A model generated the notes under the pieces. That model ran no database searches and had not been told where the DNA came from. It was given only the letters and a program-made list of their open reading frames with translations. The translations under genes and the position numbers were made by a program. DNA of 64,000 bases, taken from assembly GCF_029891735.1 (NCBI RefSeq), contig NZ_JANQDH010000051.1:1-64000 (forward strand), in the 5' to 3' direction. This stretch comes from Chrysosporum bergii ANA360D (GTDB taxonomy: Bacteria; Cyanobacteriota; Cyanobacteriia; Cyanobacteriales; Nostocaceae). This document shows, piece by piece, positions 17,411-26,940 of the stretch; within the stretch, counting starts at the first letter, position 1; the number at the start of each line of letters is the position of its first letter.

Positions 17411-19198
17411 CTAAGACTTAGGCCGGTAAGTTGAACTAACCTGCAACTCTTTTAACTGCTTGGGATCTACCTGGGAAGGCGCATCTGTGAGCAAACAACG
17501 GGCTTGTTGCGTCTTGGGAAAAGCGATGACATCCCGAATTGATTCTTCTCCAGCCAGCAACATAACTAAACGGTCTAAACCATAGGCAATGCCACCATGG
17601 GGGGGTGTACCATATTCAAAAGCCTCTAAGAGAAAACCAAATTTATTTTGTGCTTCCTCTGGAGACAAACCAATGGCTTCAAATACCTGTTGTTGAATAT
17701 CCCTTTGATAAATTCGCAGGCTTCCGCCACCAATTTCTAAACCGTTTAGCACTAAATCATATGCTTGGGCGCGGGCAGTTTTTAAATCTCTCACATCTTC
17801 CGGATGGGGAGCAGTAAAGGGGTGGTGCAGTGCTTCTAGGCGTTTTTCGTCAGCATTCCACTCAAACATGGGGAAGTCTGTAATCCAGAGTAAATTGATT
17901 TTTTCTGGATTAATTAACTTAAACTCTCTAGCCACTACTTGCCGCAATCTGTCTAAAGTTTTATTAACTGTGGCTATGTCACCAGCGCCAAATAATAACA
18001 AATGACCGGCTTGTGCGCCTGTAAGTTGCAATATTTCTTGTTTTTGCTCTGGGGTGAGATTGTCTTTAATTGCGCCGATGGTGTCAATTTCACCATTTTC
18101 TCGCACACGGATAAAAGCCAAACCTTTTGCACCGGCTTCGCTGGCTTCTTTAAATAAGTCGCCGCCCGGTTTAATGCGGACATTAGAAATGGCATCATTA
18201 CCCTGGGGAATTGGCAAAATCTTAACGGTACCACCATGAGCGATCGCATCACGAAAAACTTTAAAACCACAGTCTTTTAAGACATGGGAAACATCCACCA
18301 ATTCTAAACCATAGCGAGTATCTGGTTTATCACTACCGTAGCGTGCCATGGCTTCGGCATAGGTCAGACGAGGGAATGGTAAGTTTAACTCAATACCTTT
18401 AACTGTTTTGAAGATATGAAGCACTAACTTTTCATTCAGGGCGATAATTTCTTCCTGGGACATGAAACTCATTTCCATATCCAACTGAGTAAATTCTGGT
18501 TGTCTGTCGGCGCGTAAATCCTCATCACGGAAGCAACGGGCAATTTGATAATATCTATCCATACCCGATACCATGAGGATTTGTTTAAATAATTGGGGTG
18601 ATTGCGGCAAAGCAAACCACTCTCCAGGATTCACGCGACTGGGTAAGATGTAATCCCTAGCACCTTCTGGGGTGGAACGGGTCAAGATGGGGGTTTCGAC
18701 CTCTATAAAACCTTCCAGGTCTTCTAAGTAACGACGCATGGCTTTAACGACTTGATGACGCAATTGCATATTCTGCGCCATGCGTTCTCGTCGCAAATCC
18801 AAGTAACGATACTTAAGCCGCAAATCTTCCCGCACTGCTTCTGTATCAGCTGTGGAAACTTGGAATGGTAGTTGTTTGCGAACTCCGTTGAGGAGTGCAA
18901 TTTGATCAGCGTAGATTTCTACTTCGCCTGTAGGGAGGCGGGGGTTCAAAGATTCGTCCGGGCGCTGGGTTACTCTGCCGGTGATTTGGACAACGTATTC
19001 ATTCCGGAGGCTGTTGGCCTGTTGGTATGAATCTGGGGTGCGTTGGGGATCACTGACAATTTGGACAATCCCTGAGCGATCGCGCAAATCCAAGAAGATC
19101 ACGCCCCCATGATCGCGGCGACGGTCTACCCATCCATACAAGGTAACAGTTGCTCCCATATCTTGTTTTCGGAGTGCGCCGCAATAGTGAGTTCGCAT
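17411..19198 (-). CDS. aspS: Aspartyl-tRNA synthetase
   Basis: The 595-residue class IIb synthetase charges tRNA-Asp. An N-terminal OB-fold (about 1-105; [20 protein letters not shown]) precedes the catalytic core, with motif 2 [20 protein letters not shown] and motif 3 [16 protein letters not shown] near the end. A bacterial-type GAD insertion lies between. Length and motif order fit the bacterial or nondiscriminating type. Monocistronic by appearance. Confidence 0.97.
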   Translation of the reverse strand: MRTHYCGALRKQDMGATVTLYGWVDRRRDHGGVIFLDLRDRSGIVQIVSDPQRTPDSYQQANSLRNEYVVQITGRVTQRPDESLNPRLPTGEVEIYADQIALLNGVRKQLPFQVSTADTEAVREDLRLKYRYLDLRRERMAQNMQLRHQVVKAMRRYLEDLEGFIEVETPILTRSTPEGARDYILPSRVNPGEWFALPQSPQLFKQILMVSGMDRYYQIARCFRDEDLRADRQPEFTQLDMEMSFMSQEEIIALNEKLVLHIFKTVKGIELNLPFPRLTYAEAMARYGSDKPDTRYGLELVDVSHVLKDCGFKVFRDAIAHGGTVKILPIPQGNDAISNVRIKPGGDLFKEASEAGAKGLAFIRVRENGEIDTIGAIKDNLTPEQKQEILQLTGAQAGHLLLFGAGDIATVNKTLDRLRQVVAREFKLINPEKINLLWITDFPMFEWNADEKRLEALHHPFTAPHPEDVRDLKTARAQAYDLVLNGLEIGGGSLRIYQRDIQQQVFEAIGLSPEEAQNKFGFLLEAFEYGTPPHGGIAYGLDRLVMLLAGEESIRDVIAFPKTQQARCLLTDAPSQVDPKQLKELQVSSTYRPKS

Positions 19199-19391
19199 AG
19201 GTGTTAGTTTGATTCTGTCGGGCTAGATGGGCTAAGTTATTGTCAAAGCTTTCCCATTATCTAGCATCAATAGTAATTGTAGTAGTTTCAGTTCCAGAAA
19301 AAAACAGTTATGGGGGCTTAAACTTATATTTTGTACCCGCCGGCGGTGAGTGGCGGCCATGAAGAGTTTTAATTTCCCTAGATCACAAACC

Positions 19392-20072
19392 TTAGACTTT
19401 TAATAAAGTTACAGCGATATTACCTGAAAAACACACATCAACATCAGTCCCAGGAGTGCGATGGCGTTTAGCATATTCACCTACGTAATAAAAATTATCG
19501 CCGTCAATACGATAGTTGATGGGTAAAGGTTTAGTACAAGGGTGGCAAAACACGATGTGAGGGTCAGGATCACCCGGTTGCAGATGTGGTAAATTCACAT
19601 TCCAGAAACTTCCCGGCCCTAAAGAACGCTGGAATAAGTCGGCTAAAACCTCAGCAGTCAATTTAGTAGCCAGATCCCAATCTACAGTTTGTGTACCTTT
19701 GCGATATTGAGAAATAGCAATTCCGGGAATATCTTGTGTTGCGGCTTCCCGCACAGCCGCCACAGTACCGGAAATATAAGCATCTACTCCTAAGTTTCCT
19801 CCTGCATTAATACCTGAAAGCACAAATTTGATATCTTGGCAAATTTGGGAAGTAGCGATTCTCACACAATCTGCGGGAGTACCTGCGATGGCATATTCAT
19901 TTTTAGAACGTTGTTGCAGATTAATAGCGCGGGAAGTAGTGACCTGATGACCACATCCTGATTGATGGTCTCTAGGAGCCGCAATAATTGTTTTTTTAGT
20001 ATTTACAGCCTTCAACAGGGCTTGAATACCAGGAGCATCAATTCCGTCATCATTTGTCAAAATTATAGTCAT
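19392..20072 (-). CDS. surE: 5'/3'-nucleotidase SurE
   Basis: The 226-residue enzyme has the metal-binding start ILTNDDGIDAPGIQAL, the loop APRDHQSGCG and the SGINAGGNLGVDAYISGTVA block. SurE dephosphorylates nucleoside monophosphates and survival-related substrates, using a divalent metal. The gene is separate from its neighbours by more than 100 bp on each side. Confidence 0.95.
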   Translation of the reverse strand: MTIILTNDDGIDAPGIQALLKAVNTKKTIIAAPRDHQSGCGHQVTTSRAINLQQRSKNEYAIAGTPADCVRIATSQICQDIKFVLSGINAGGNLGVDAYISGTVAAVREAATQDIPGIAISQYRKGTQTVDWDLATKLTAEVLADLFQRSLGPGSFWNVNLPHLQPGDPDPHIVFCHPCTKPLPINYRIDGDNFYYVGEYAKRHRTPGTDVDVCFSGNIAVTLLKV

Positions 20073-20146
20073 ATATCGCCCATCTTTCCAGAAAACATAG
20101 ATACTATTGTGCTATGTTGATGATGATTTTGGCAAAACTGAATATG

Positions 20147-20172
20147 AACCACAGATGAACCTATCTGTGGTT
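20147..20172. terminator. Perfect 10-bp hairpin between surE and the DUF1995 gene
   Basis: AACCACAGAT (20147-20156) pairs with ATCTGTGGTT (20163-20172), with a six-base loop. It lies downstream of the minus-strand DUF1995 gene. The T-run follows on the plus strand, so its role for the minus strand is uncertain. Confidence 0.45.
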
Positions 20173-20191
20173 GATTTTTCTAATATTCAAC

Positions 20192-20929
20192 TTAGCTACT
20201 TAAGGCCTTGAAAAACCGTTGTAAACTCTTAAACACACTGGGCTGTTTGGCAGGTGCTGCATCTGTTCCAGTTTGTGGTTGTCCTTGCATCAGAATTAAA
20301 TCTAATTCATCACCGCTAGGTTTTTTAGGTAATTCGGCAATTTTTTCATACTGGCCGTTGGTTTGCTCCACCCATACTTCCCATAATCCCGGATAGCAGC
20401 GAAACACAGCACTTGTGTCATCTACAGGACGCAGGTAGTAACAAGATTCAATAGTGCTGATGAAACGCTGGCGGGTTTGCCTAGCTGTATAACCAATACC
20501 CACAACGCCAGAATCTTCTAAGCGGGGATTTAACATCACAAAAGGGCGATCGCCCATATTTTCACACAGCCTTTCTAGTTGGGGAACTTCTACGGAAGTC
20601 GGGGCAATAAACAGGAAAATTTCATCTTCTGGCTGAATTTTCGACTGTAGGGAAGCCGCTCTACCAGTACCGATATCCAAAATTTTAAATGGTGTATTCG
20701 CCCAATCACGGTTAGCTAGTGCAGCAGCCCCAGCATCAGCAAAAAAAACTTTCAAGCGGGAATCATATTCGGCAAACAAAGGTAAAAATTGTGCCGCTAC
20801 CGGCATGAGTTTCAGTTCTGGGAACAGAAAATCAACTTGTAAGCGAGTATAGCCATCTGTAAGAGCGGCTTGGGTAGCGATGCGAGATTGGGCAATGGCT
20901 TCTTCAAGACTGTTGGGCAGTTCAGACAT
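20192..20929 (-). CDS. DUF1995 family protein
   Basis: The 245-residue protein starts LPNSLEEAIAQSRIATQAAL and contains TRLQVDFLFPELK, IAPTSVEVPQLERLCE and FRCYPGLWEVW, the pattern of the DUF1995 family shared by cyanobacteria and plastids. Plant members include a factor affecting photosystem II accumulation, but the biochemical role is unknown. The last 25 residues are less conserved. It is soluble with no signal peptide. Confidence 0.8.
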   Translation of the reverse strand: MSELPNSLEEAIAQSRIATQAALTDGYTRLQVDFLFPELKLMPVAAQFLPLFAEYDSRLKVFFADAGAAALANRDWANTPFKILDIGTGRAASLQSKIQPEDEIFLFIAPTSVEVPQLERLCENMGDRPFVMLNPRLEDSGVVGIGYTARQTRQRFISTIESCYYLRPVDDTSAVFRCYPGLWEVWVEQTNGQYEKIAELPKKPSGDELDLILMQGQPQTGTDAAPAKQPSVFKSLQRFFKALSS

Positions 20930-21001
20930 AGTTTATGTTATCAATCTAGTTTCTACAGTTTATTAAAGCAAGTGGCAAGGTAGAATCAATTCACCATCTC
21001 A

Positions 21002-22681
21002 CTAACCTTGGGGTATATGCGTGTATATCCCTTGACCTTTAGTATCATAAATAAATACTGGCATCCGGGCATTATCACCAATTGCACTTAGGGCTTCTTG
21101 TAAAATATACCAGTGGTTGGTGGTTTGCAAGTCCGACTCAGATAATGTGGTTTCAAGCACTCGTTCATAATCAGGGGTCAAGGAGACGGCAATGCCGCTA
21201 TTATTAATAGTAAAAGTGCAAACCCGAATTTCTCGAACACAGGTTTTATCCAAGTCTTGACCAACCTTTTGCCAATTAATAATGCTTTGCAGCTGTTCTT
21301 GTGCTTGCTCGAGGGCGGTAGAGTAAGTTACCACCAGATTTTGAGATTGATTGTAATAAAAAGTATTTTTAGCAACTTGTTTGGCACTTTGTAAAGCCTG
21401 TTCCCAGTATGTAACTGCTATCTGCCACTGGTTGTTTTGCTCGTAGGTTTTGGCTTGATCAGCAGTGTTCATGGCTTGTTGATAGCTTCTAGCTGCTATT
21501 TCTTCTGTGGTGGCGCGATCGCGTGTCCTTGCTAGTTGGAGTTGGTAGTTTAACAACAATTTTTGTGCCTCTGGGTATGCTGGGCTATTGGGGGGAATCA
21601 TATTTAACCCATTAATCACCACTTGCCAGGTAGATCGTGCTTTTTGCCAATCGTTTACAGACTTAGCGGTGGCTGCTCGCTCCTGGGCTACAATGGCTAC
21701 AGCTTCGGCATCATTAAGTTTTTTCAGCCATTTTTCCTCGGTAAGTAACTGTTGATTTACAGTTTGCAAACTCACCCGAAATTTTGACAATCTCGGTTTG
21801 ACTAGCCCATAGAGTTCGTCGGTGGGGGGTATAGCTTCTAGTGGTGCGATGGCTTGTCGCCATGAATGCTGGATACTTGTTAGTTCCTCTGTACTAGTGA
21901 CAGGAGTTTGCATTTTTTTCTCTGCCACATTTGCCACTTGTAATGCTGTGATCACCTGGTTAATTTTGTCTGAGTGCATAGACAAACTAGTTTTTAATTC
22001 CTCAGCCTGTCGGTAACGGGGTGACCAACGGGGAATATTACCCAGATTGGTGCTAACTGTTTTGAGTTGCTGTTGTATTGCTACTAGTTGATTTTCCTCT
22101 TTAATACTACCGATGAGTTGTCTATATTTCCAGTTTATGCTTAGGGCTGTTTGCATTTCTTGGCACTCCAACATGACACAAGGACGAGTGAGGAAGTAAA
22201 AACCACTACCAAAAACACAAATTCCTAACAAAATTATTCCTAGCAGCAGAGACTTAACAGGGCGTTGTGGTGGGGTAGTCCACAAATCTGGTGGATCTGG
22301 GAAACAATCAAATATTTCTTCTGGTTCGTTTTCTATGGTAGATGGAATATGGATCAAAGAAGAAGAAGTTATTTCTTCCTGTGGCTGGATAATATAGGAA
22401 CATCTAGCATAAGGCAGTTCTTGCCCAAGTATTCTGATAAAGCATTGCACTTGCTGGTCTCTGTAGGTGGGTAATGATTGGAGTGCTTGTTTAAGCACCA
22501 CAAAGATATTTTGACCATCAACAGTCACTTCCTCTGGATGTTGAGTTAAAATCATAAGCTGGTCTTTTTTGACAGCACATTTAATTTGGAAGACTTCACC
22601 AGAGGGAACCTTGGCAAGAACCTGTTCTTGCAAAGTTATTGCTAAAAGTTGTAAGTCTTCCTGCTGAACTGCTACTTTCAT
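21002..22681 (-). CDS. Large protein with one membrane segment and helical repeats, unknown
   Basis: The 559-residue protein has an N-terminal globular region (about 1-115), a single membrane segment (about 146-166; LLLGIILLGICVFGSGFYFL) and a long helical region with TPR-like modules (for example WQKARSTWQVVINGLNMIPP and WQIAVTYWEQALQSAKQVA). The C-terminus (about 470-559) is globular. Placement suggests a cytoplasmic head and an exported, or oppositely placed, helical scaffold. I do not recognise a named family. It is separated from the divergent SCS-like genes by 480 bp. Confidence 0.65.
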   Translation of the reverse strand: MKVAVQQEDLQLLAITLQEQVLAKVPSGEVFQIKCAVKKDQLMILTQHPEEVTVDGQNIFVVLKQALQSLPTYRDQQVQCFIRILGQELPYARCSYIIQPQEEITSSSLIHIPSTIENEPEEIFDCFPDPPDLWTTPPQRPVKSLLLGIILLGICVFGSGFYFLTRPCVMLECQEMQTALSINWKYRQLIGSIKEENQLVAIQQQLKTVSTNLGNIPRWSPRYRQAEELKTSLSMHSDKINQVITALQVANVAEKKMQTPVTSTEELTSIQHSWRQAIAPLEAIPPTDELYGLVKPRLSKFRVSLQTVNQQLLTEEKWLKKLNDAEAVAIVAQERAATAKSVNDWQKARSTWQVVINGLNMIPPNSPAYPEAQKLLLNYQLQLARTRDRATTEEIAARSYQQAMNTADQAKTYEQNNQWQIAVTYWEQALQSAKQVAKNTFYYNQSQNLVVTYSTALEQAQEQLQSIINWQKVGQDLDKTCVREIRVCTFTINNSGIAVSLTPDYERVLETTLSESDLQTTNHWYILQEALSAIGDNARMPVFIYDTKGQGIYTHIPQG

Positions 22682-23161
22682 AGAGCCTACTTAATTCTAT
22701 AGAAAAACTTTTTAACACAAATTTTGACTTTTTACTTTTACAGGACTTACACAACTGGCACATTAGTAGGCTGGTTTAGACCCTAGATATGATATTTCGT
22801 GAGTAAGGGCAGTTGTACCGTTTCCTAATTCTCCGTAAATTAAGTTGTTCTAGTAACAAATTATATTCCGTTAGTAAATAGTTATGTTTTCATAGTTAAT
22901 TGGCATCGTTGACCAAATCCGATAGAATTAATACATAAAAAATCAATTATTTATTAGAGGTTGTTTGTCAAGTATCAAATTGTATCAATACTTCTGACTA
23001 AGCATGGTTCAAAGTATCAAAAGAAATTGATACAAACTGAGGTATTTTCCAAACATACTGTAATAAAGGAAAAAAGGTAAACTATTAATTCTAGTGCTAG
23101 AAAAAGTTACAAACAGCGCCAAATAAATGCCTTTAGAAGTGGAAATACAAGGTGCAAGTAA
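22682..23161. other. Long divergent intergenic region
   Basis: 480 bp without a gene. A motif AGGACTTACACAACTGG (22742-22758) matches a dispersed element seen again near 61434. A cluster of GTATCAA boxes lies at 22970-23035. Start of the SCS-like beta gene follows an AAGGTG ribosome-binding sequence. Confidence 0.5.
22970..23035. promoter_or_regulatory. Cluster of GTATCAA boxes upstream of the SCS-like pair
   Basis: GTATCAA occurs at 22972-22978, 22982-22988 and 23014-23020, with the inverted form TTGATAC at 23027-23033. The last two form a perfect 7-6-7 dyad. The array lies 125-190 bp before the SCS-like beta gene and looks like a repressor or activator site. The binding factor is unknown. 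Confidence 0.4.
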
Positions 23162-24412
23162 ATGGATTTATTGGAGTATCAAGTTAAGGAATGGTTGAGG
23201 ATAATAGGCATTCCTGTATTGCCTTGCCAAAGAATTGACCATCCTACAGATTTGAAACGTTTAACAATTCGCTATCCCATTGTTCTCAAGTCACAAGTAT
23301 ATGGCGGGGAAAGAGCAAAAGCCGGTGGAGTCAGGTTTGTAGAAACAACAATTGATGCGATCGCTACGGCACAAATGATGTTTAATCTGCCAATTTGGGG
23401 CGAATTACCCGAAGTTTTACTGGCAGAATCTAAATATATTCCTGAGCAAGAATTTTATCTGGCAGTAGTTTTAGACACTGCCGTTTGCCGACCAGTGCTT
23501 TTAGGCTGCACAGAAGCTAATATTGATTGGGAATCCCCAGGGGCAAAAATGCAGCACGTTGTGGTTGAACAAGAATTTTCTCCGTTCTATGCAAGGCGAC
23601 TGGCATTAAACATGGGTCTGCAAGGTAGATTAATGCAGTCTGTTAGCTGCATTGTGGAGAAGATGTACCAATTATTTGTACAAAAAGATTTAGATTTGTT
23701 AGAAATCAATCCTTTGGGGGTGAGTGCATCTGGTGAAGTGATGGCTCTTAATGGTAAAGTCAGTATCAATGAACGCGCCATTGGTCGCCACCCGGAATTA
23801 GGGGAAATAGCAGTAAAAATAGCTAACCGTCATAGTAGAAATTCAAGCAATGGTAAGTTAAGGAATGACGATGAGTTAAAACTGCAAGGTAAAATTGGCA
23901 TTCTGGGCAATGGTACTGGTTCAATTATGGCTACCTTAGATTTAGTCACTAACGCTGGGGGTAAGCCGGGTAGTTGTTTAAACCTACGCCATGCTTTTAT
24001 CACGGATGTTGTCCCTACCACCTTCTGCCATCGTCTGAGGAAAGGCCTAAAAATTTTAGCTGCTGATAAAAGTATTCAGGTTATCCTGCTCAACCTCATC
24101 GGTAGCATACCTCAGACTGAGGAAGTAGCGGAAATTATTAGCAATTTTGCCCAACATGAAAAAAGCAGAATTAACTCAGCAACTATCAAACCCAGCAGCA
24201 AAAGTCTTACAGAGTCTCATTGTCCGCGATTGGTTGTGCGAATTGTTGGTTCTGAGTTCAATGTGACTCAGAATATTTTAGCTACTTTAAACAGTCAAAC
24301 CGATGCTCTGACAGTATTAGAAAATTTAGATGAAGCAGTAGCAGTAGCCGTTCGTCTGAGCAAAATTATCACAAGGAACTGCAAAGTCAACTCAAACGAG
24401 AAACTTATATGA
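23162..24412 (+). CDS. Succinyl-CoA synthetase beta-like (ATP-grasp) subunit, divergent
   Basis: The 416-residue protein starts MDLLEYQVKEWLRIIGIPVL, the usual SucC beginning, and has YGGERAKAGGV and LDLLEINPLGV in the ATP-grasp domain. The C-terminal CoA-ligase part is altered: where E. coli SucC has FLDVGGGAT, this protein has CLNLRHAFI. It overlaps the alpha-like gene by four bases (ATGA), so the two should be translated together. The role is uncertain because the partner lacks the phosphohistidine. It could be a divergent succinyl- or other acyl-CoA ligase, or a non-catalytic paralogue. Confidence 0.75.
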   Translation: MDLLEYQVKEWLRIIGIPVLPCQRIDHPTDLKRLTIRYPIVLKSQVYGGERAKAGGVRFVETTIDAIATAQMMFNLPIWGELPEVLLAESKYIPEQEFYLAVVLDTAVCRPVLLGCTEANIDWESPGAKMQHVVVEQEFSPFYARRLALNMGLQGRLMQSVSCIVEKMYQLFVQKDLDLLEINPLGVSASGEVMALNGKVSINERAIGRHPELGEIAVKIANRHSRNSSNGKLRNDDELKLQGKIGILGNGTGSIMATLDLVTNAGGKPGSCLNLRHAFITDVVPTTFCHRLRKGLKILAADKSIQVILLNLIGSIPQTEEVAEIISNFAQHEKSRINSATIKPSSKSLTESHCPRLVVRIVGSEFNVTQNILATLNSQTDALTVLENLDEAVAVAVRLSKIITRNCKVNSNEKLI

Positions 24413-25287
24413 ATTTAACCCCAGATAGCAAAGTATTAATTTACGGATTTTCTGAATTCATCACAGCAACTCATGTTACTCAAATGAAGGCTTATGGGAC
24501 AAATTTAGTTGCTGGTGTCAATCCTGGATATGGTGGACAGCAACTATATAACTTACCAATCTTCGATTTGGTTGAAGAGGTAGTGGCAAAATTTGGAGCA
24601 ATTGATACAGCGATTATATGCGTACATCCCTATGAAGTTTTAGACGCAGCATTAGAAACAATGGCCTCCAAGATTAACCAAATTATCATCATTTCTGGTG
24701 GTGTGCCACCGTTGGATATGGTGAAATTACTTCGTAAAACTGAAGCCACAGAGACTTTGATAGTCGGTCCCAACAGTCCAGGAATTATTGTACCAGGAAA
24801 GATTCTTTTGGGTACTCAACCCAGGGAATTGTATACACCGGGTGGCGTAGGAATTGTTAGCCGTAGCAGTACCCTCACTTATGAAGTTGCTTGGGAACTA
24901 ACTAAAGCTGGTTTGGGGCAATCAATTAGTGTCAGTATTGGTAGTGATACCATTGTTGGATCATCGTTTTTGCAATGGCTGCAAATTCTGGATGAAGATG
25001 AAACCACAGAAGCGATCGTTTTAGTCGGTCAACCCGGCGGCGATAGCGAAGAAGCCGCAGCGCGATATATTACTGAAGCAATTGATAAACCAGTAGTTGC
25101 TTACATTGCAGGTAGACACGCAACAACCGCAAAAAATTGGGGACAAAGTGGCACTTTAGCCACAGTGATTGGACGTAAACCGAATTTTGGCACAGCACAA
25201 AGTAAATTAACTGCTTTTAAAAAAGCCAAAGTTCCAGTAGCTGATCGTCCTTCTGCAATTCCAGAATTACTGAAACTCCCCGCTTGA
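24409..25287 (+). CDS. Succinyl-CoA synthetase alpha-like subunit lacking the active-site histidine
   Basis: The 292-residue protein matches SucD along its length (GPNSPGIIVPGKILLG, GVGIVSRSSTLTYE, PVVAYIAG). In E. coli SucD, His246 (MGHAGA) carries the phosphoryl group and Glu208 (GEIGG) supports it. Here the same positions are Gln246 (WGQSGT) and Gln208 (GQPGG). Both changes were read directly. Normal phosphoryl transfer through this subunit is therefore unlikely. It is coupled to the beta-like gene by an ATGA overlap. What reaction remains, if any, is unknown. Confidence 0.75.
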   Translation: MNLTPDSKVLIYGFSEFITATHVTQMKAYGTNLVAGVNPGYGGQQLYNLPIFDLVEEVVAKFGAIDTAIICVHPYEVLDAALETMASKINQIIIISGGVPPLDMVKLLRKTEATETLIVGPNSPGIIVPGKILLGTQPRELYTPGGVGIVSRSSTLTYEVAWELTKAGLGQSISVSIGSDTIVGSSFLQWLQILDEDETTEAIVLVGQPGGDSEEAAARYITEAIDKPVVAYIAGRHATTAKNWGQSGTLATVIGRKPNFGTAQSKLTAFKKAKVPVADRPSAIPELLKLPA

Positions 25288-25349
25288 ATTTGTTTAATAA
25301 TCAAGTTAATATTATGCTATTGTACGTGAATTGATTGGTTTGGTTGGTC

Positions 25350-26510
25350 TCATGATGATGAACTTTTTTTAATTAATAAATAAACTCCTGCGCCAGTGCC
25401 AACTAGATTTGGTAGCCAGATCCAATAAAATGAGATAATTTCTGATATGATCAGGATATTAGTAATTAATTGAACAGCATCATATAAAAGAATAATCGCT
25501 AAAGTTAAACTGAAGCTGTTATATCTTACCCTTGGTTGTAGATTGATTCCGATCGCTGAACCCAACAAAGCAAATACAGCACAGGACACGGGTAAGGTAA
25601 ATCTTTTTTGTAGATGAACTTGTAGACTCCGAAAATTTCTGCGATCGCCTGCTTTTTGGAAAACCAACAATCGTTGATAAACTTGAAATATATTCATTTC
25701 TCTGTTATCAAGTGTTTCTTGATCTATTTGCAATTGTAAAGCTATATTAGGTAGATATAAAGGCATGGTATCAAACTTAATTCTTTCACCATAAGAGCCA
25801 TCTGCATTAATTATATTTTTCACACCCTCATAAAAATAGCAAAATTTCTGCTGTCCATAGCATTCAGCAAACCTGGATTTGATAATTACTTTTAACTTTT
25901 CTGAATCTCTCATTAATAAAGTGACTTGTTGCATCTGCCCATCAGCAAATCTCTCGGCATATAATAGATGTTTGAGATAATTCTGTTGAGCTAATGAATC
26001 CAGGGTATTTTCATCATCTATTTGTTGGTAAAAAATATCATTTTTTTGAAAATATAATCTATTTATATTCATAGCTTTTTCTAGGGTAATTGCAGCTTTA
26101 TAGTTAGCAGGAATCACAATCACTTCATTAAATATAAATAATACAGGTATTAACAAAGCAGCGACCATGACCGCAGGATAAACTAATTTATCTAAACTGA
26201 CTCCACAGCTGTGGATGGCAATAATTTCACTGGTATTTGATAATTTTTTATAAGTAAATATAGTAGCTAGTAAAACAGCAATAGGCGCAGCAAAAACAAT
26301 AAACTCAGGTAGTTTAAGTAAATGAAGATATATTAATCTTTCAAAGGTTAACTGTCTTTCTATGAGAAATTTGAATTGTTCAAATGATATCCCAATTGAT
26401 TCGGCAACAATGGTAACGATAGCAATGCTAAATAATAAAGGTGGAATTAGCTCTGAGATTAAATAACGCTCTAGTAATGAGAGTTGAGGAAAAATATTAA
26501 TTTTTTTCAT
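25350..26510 (-). CDS. LptF/LptG-family permease
   Basis: The 386-residue membrane protein has the YjgP/YjgQ pattern: ERYLISELIPPLLFSIAIV at the start, three N-terminal membrane segments, a periplasmic domain (about 130-290) and three C-terminal segments. LptF/G permeases extract lipopolysaccharide from the inner membrane with LptB. Many cyanobacteria have a single such gene, which would then work as a homodimer. LptB is not in this window. Confidence 0.85.
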   Translation of the reverse strand: MKKINIFPQLSLLERYLISELIPPLLFSIAIVTIVAESIGISFEQFKFLIERQLTFERLIYLHLLKLPEFIVFAAPIAVLLATIFTYKKLSNTSEIIAIHSCGVSLDKLVYPAVMVAALLIPVLFIFNEVIVIPANYKAAITLEKAMNINRLYFQKNDIFYQQIDDENTLDSLAQQNYLKHLLYAERFADGQMQQVTLLMRDSEKLKVIIKSRFAECYGQQKFCYFYEGVKNIINADGSYGERIKFDTMPLYLPNIALQLQIDQETLDNREMNIFQVYQRLLVFQKAGDRRNFRSLQVHLQKRFTLPVSCAVFALLGSAIGINLQPRVRYNSFSLTLAIILLYDAVQLITNILIISEIISFYWIWLPNLVGTGAGVYLLIKKSSSS

Positions 26511-26525
26511 TGATCATTGATTTAA

Positions 26526-26542
26526 GCGGGCAAAATGCCCGC
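26526..26542. terminator. Hairpin after the first small lipoprotein
   Basis: GCGGGCA (26526-26532) pairs with TGCCCGC (26536-26542). It lies downstream of the minus-strand lipoprotein gene and before the LptF/G start. The motif resembles the core of a dispersed repeat seen elsewhere in the window. Confidence 0.5.
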
Positions 26543-26568
26543 AATGTTGGACCAAAAATGTATTTTCC

Positions 26569-26940
26569 CTAATTAGCCTGGTTGATGAACCTAACCGCCT
26601 CTCTTTGTGCTGTTTGTACCTCAGCCCGGCAAGTTGTACCTTGTTGACTCAAACCAAATCTGTCTACACACTGACCAGTTAAATCTGTGGCTACGCTATT
26701 AATTTCTCCAAAAGTTGTATTTCTATCAATTGTTGTAGTAAAACCTAATGAGGGGACTCTGAGAGTCAAAGTACTAGGACTAGGACTAGGACTAGGGGAA
26801 CTCCCTCCCCCAAAAGTAGGAGTAGGGGTAGGAATAGGTCTATCAGACGTATTACTTGATGTACCACCACTACAAGAACTAATCATTACACAGATCATCA
26901 AAATTCCCACAAGCTCACGGGAGGCTAAATTTTTTGACAT
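26569..26940 (-). CDS. Small lipoprotein A with Pro-Ser/Thr linker
   Basis: The 123-residue product has a lipoprotein signal (MSKNLASRELVGILMI, lipobox ISSC at about Cys23), then a linker of P-T and P-S repeats (about 36-56), then a small domain (about 57-123). That domain has two cysteines in GQCVDRFGLSQQGTTCRAEV, which may form a disulfide. Its leader and 5' DNA are nearly identical to lipoprotein B 504 bp away, but the C-terminal domains are unrelated. Function is unknown; it is probably anchored in a membrane and exposed. Confidence 0.75.
   Translation of the reverse strand: MSKNLASRELVGILMICVMISSCSGGTSSNTSDRPIPTPTPTFGGGSSPSPSPSPSTLTLRVPSLGFTTTIDRNTTFGEINSVATDLTGQCVDRFGLSQQGTTCRAEVQTAQREAVRFINQAN

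Noticed and set aside
23014-23033. An NtcA site (GTA-N8-TAC) upstream of the SCS-like genes
   Set aside because: The spacing between GTA and TAC in the dyad is 14 bases, not 8.
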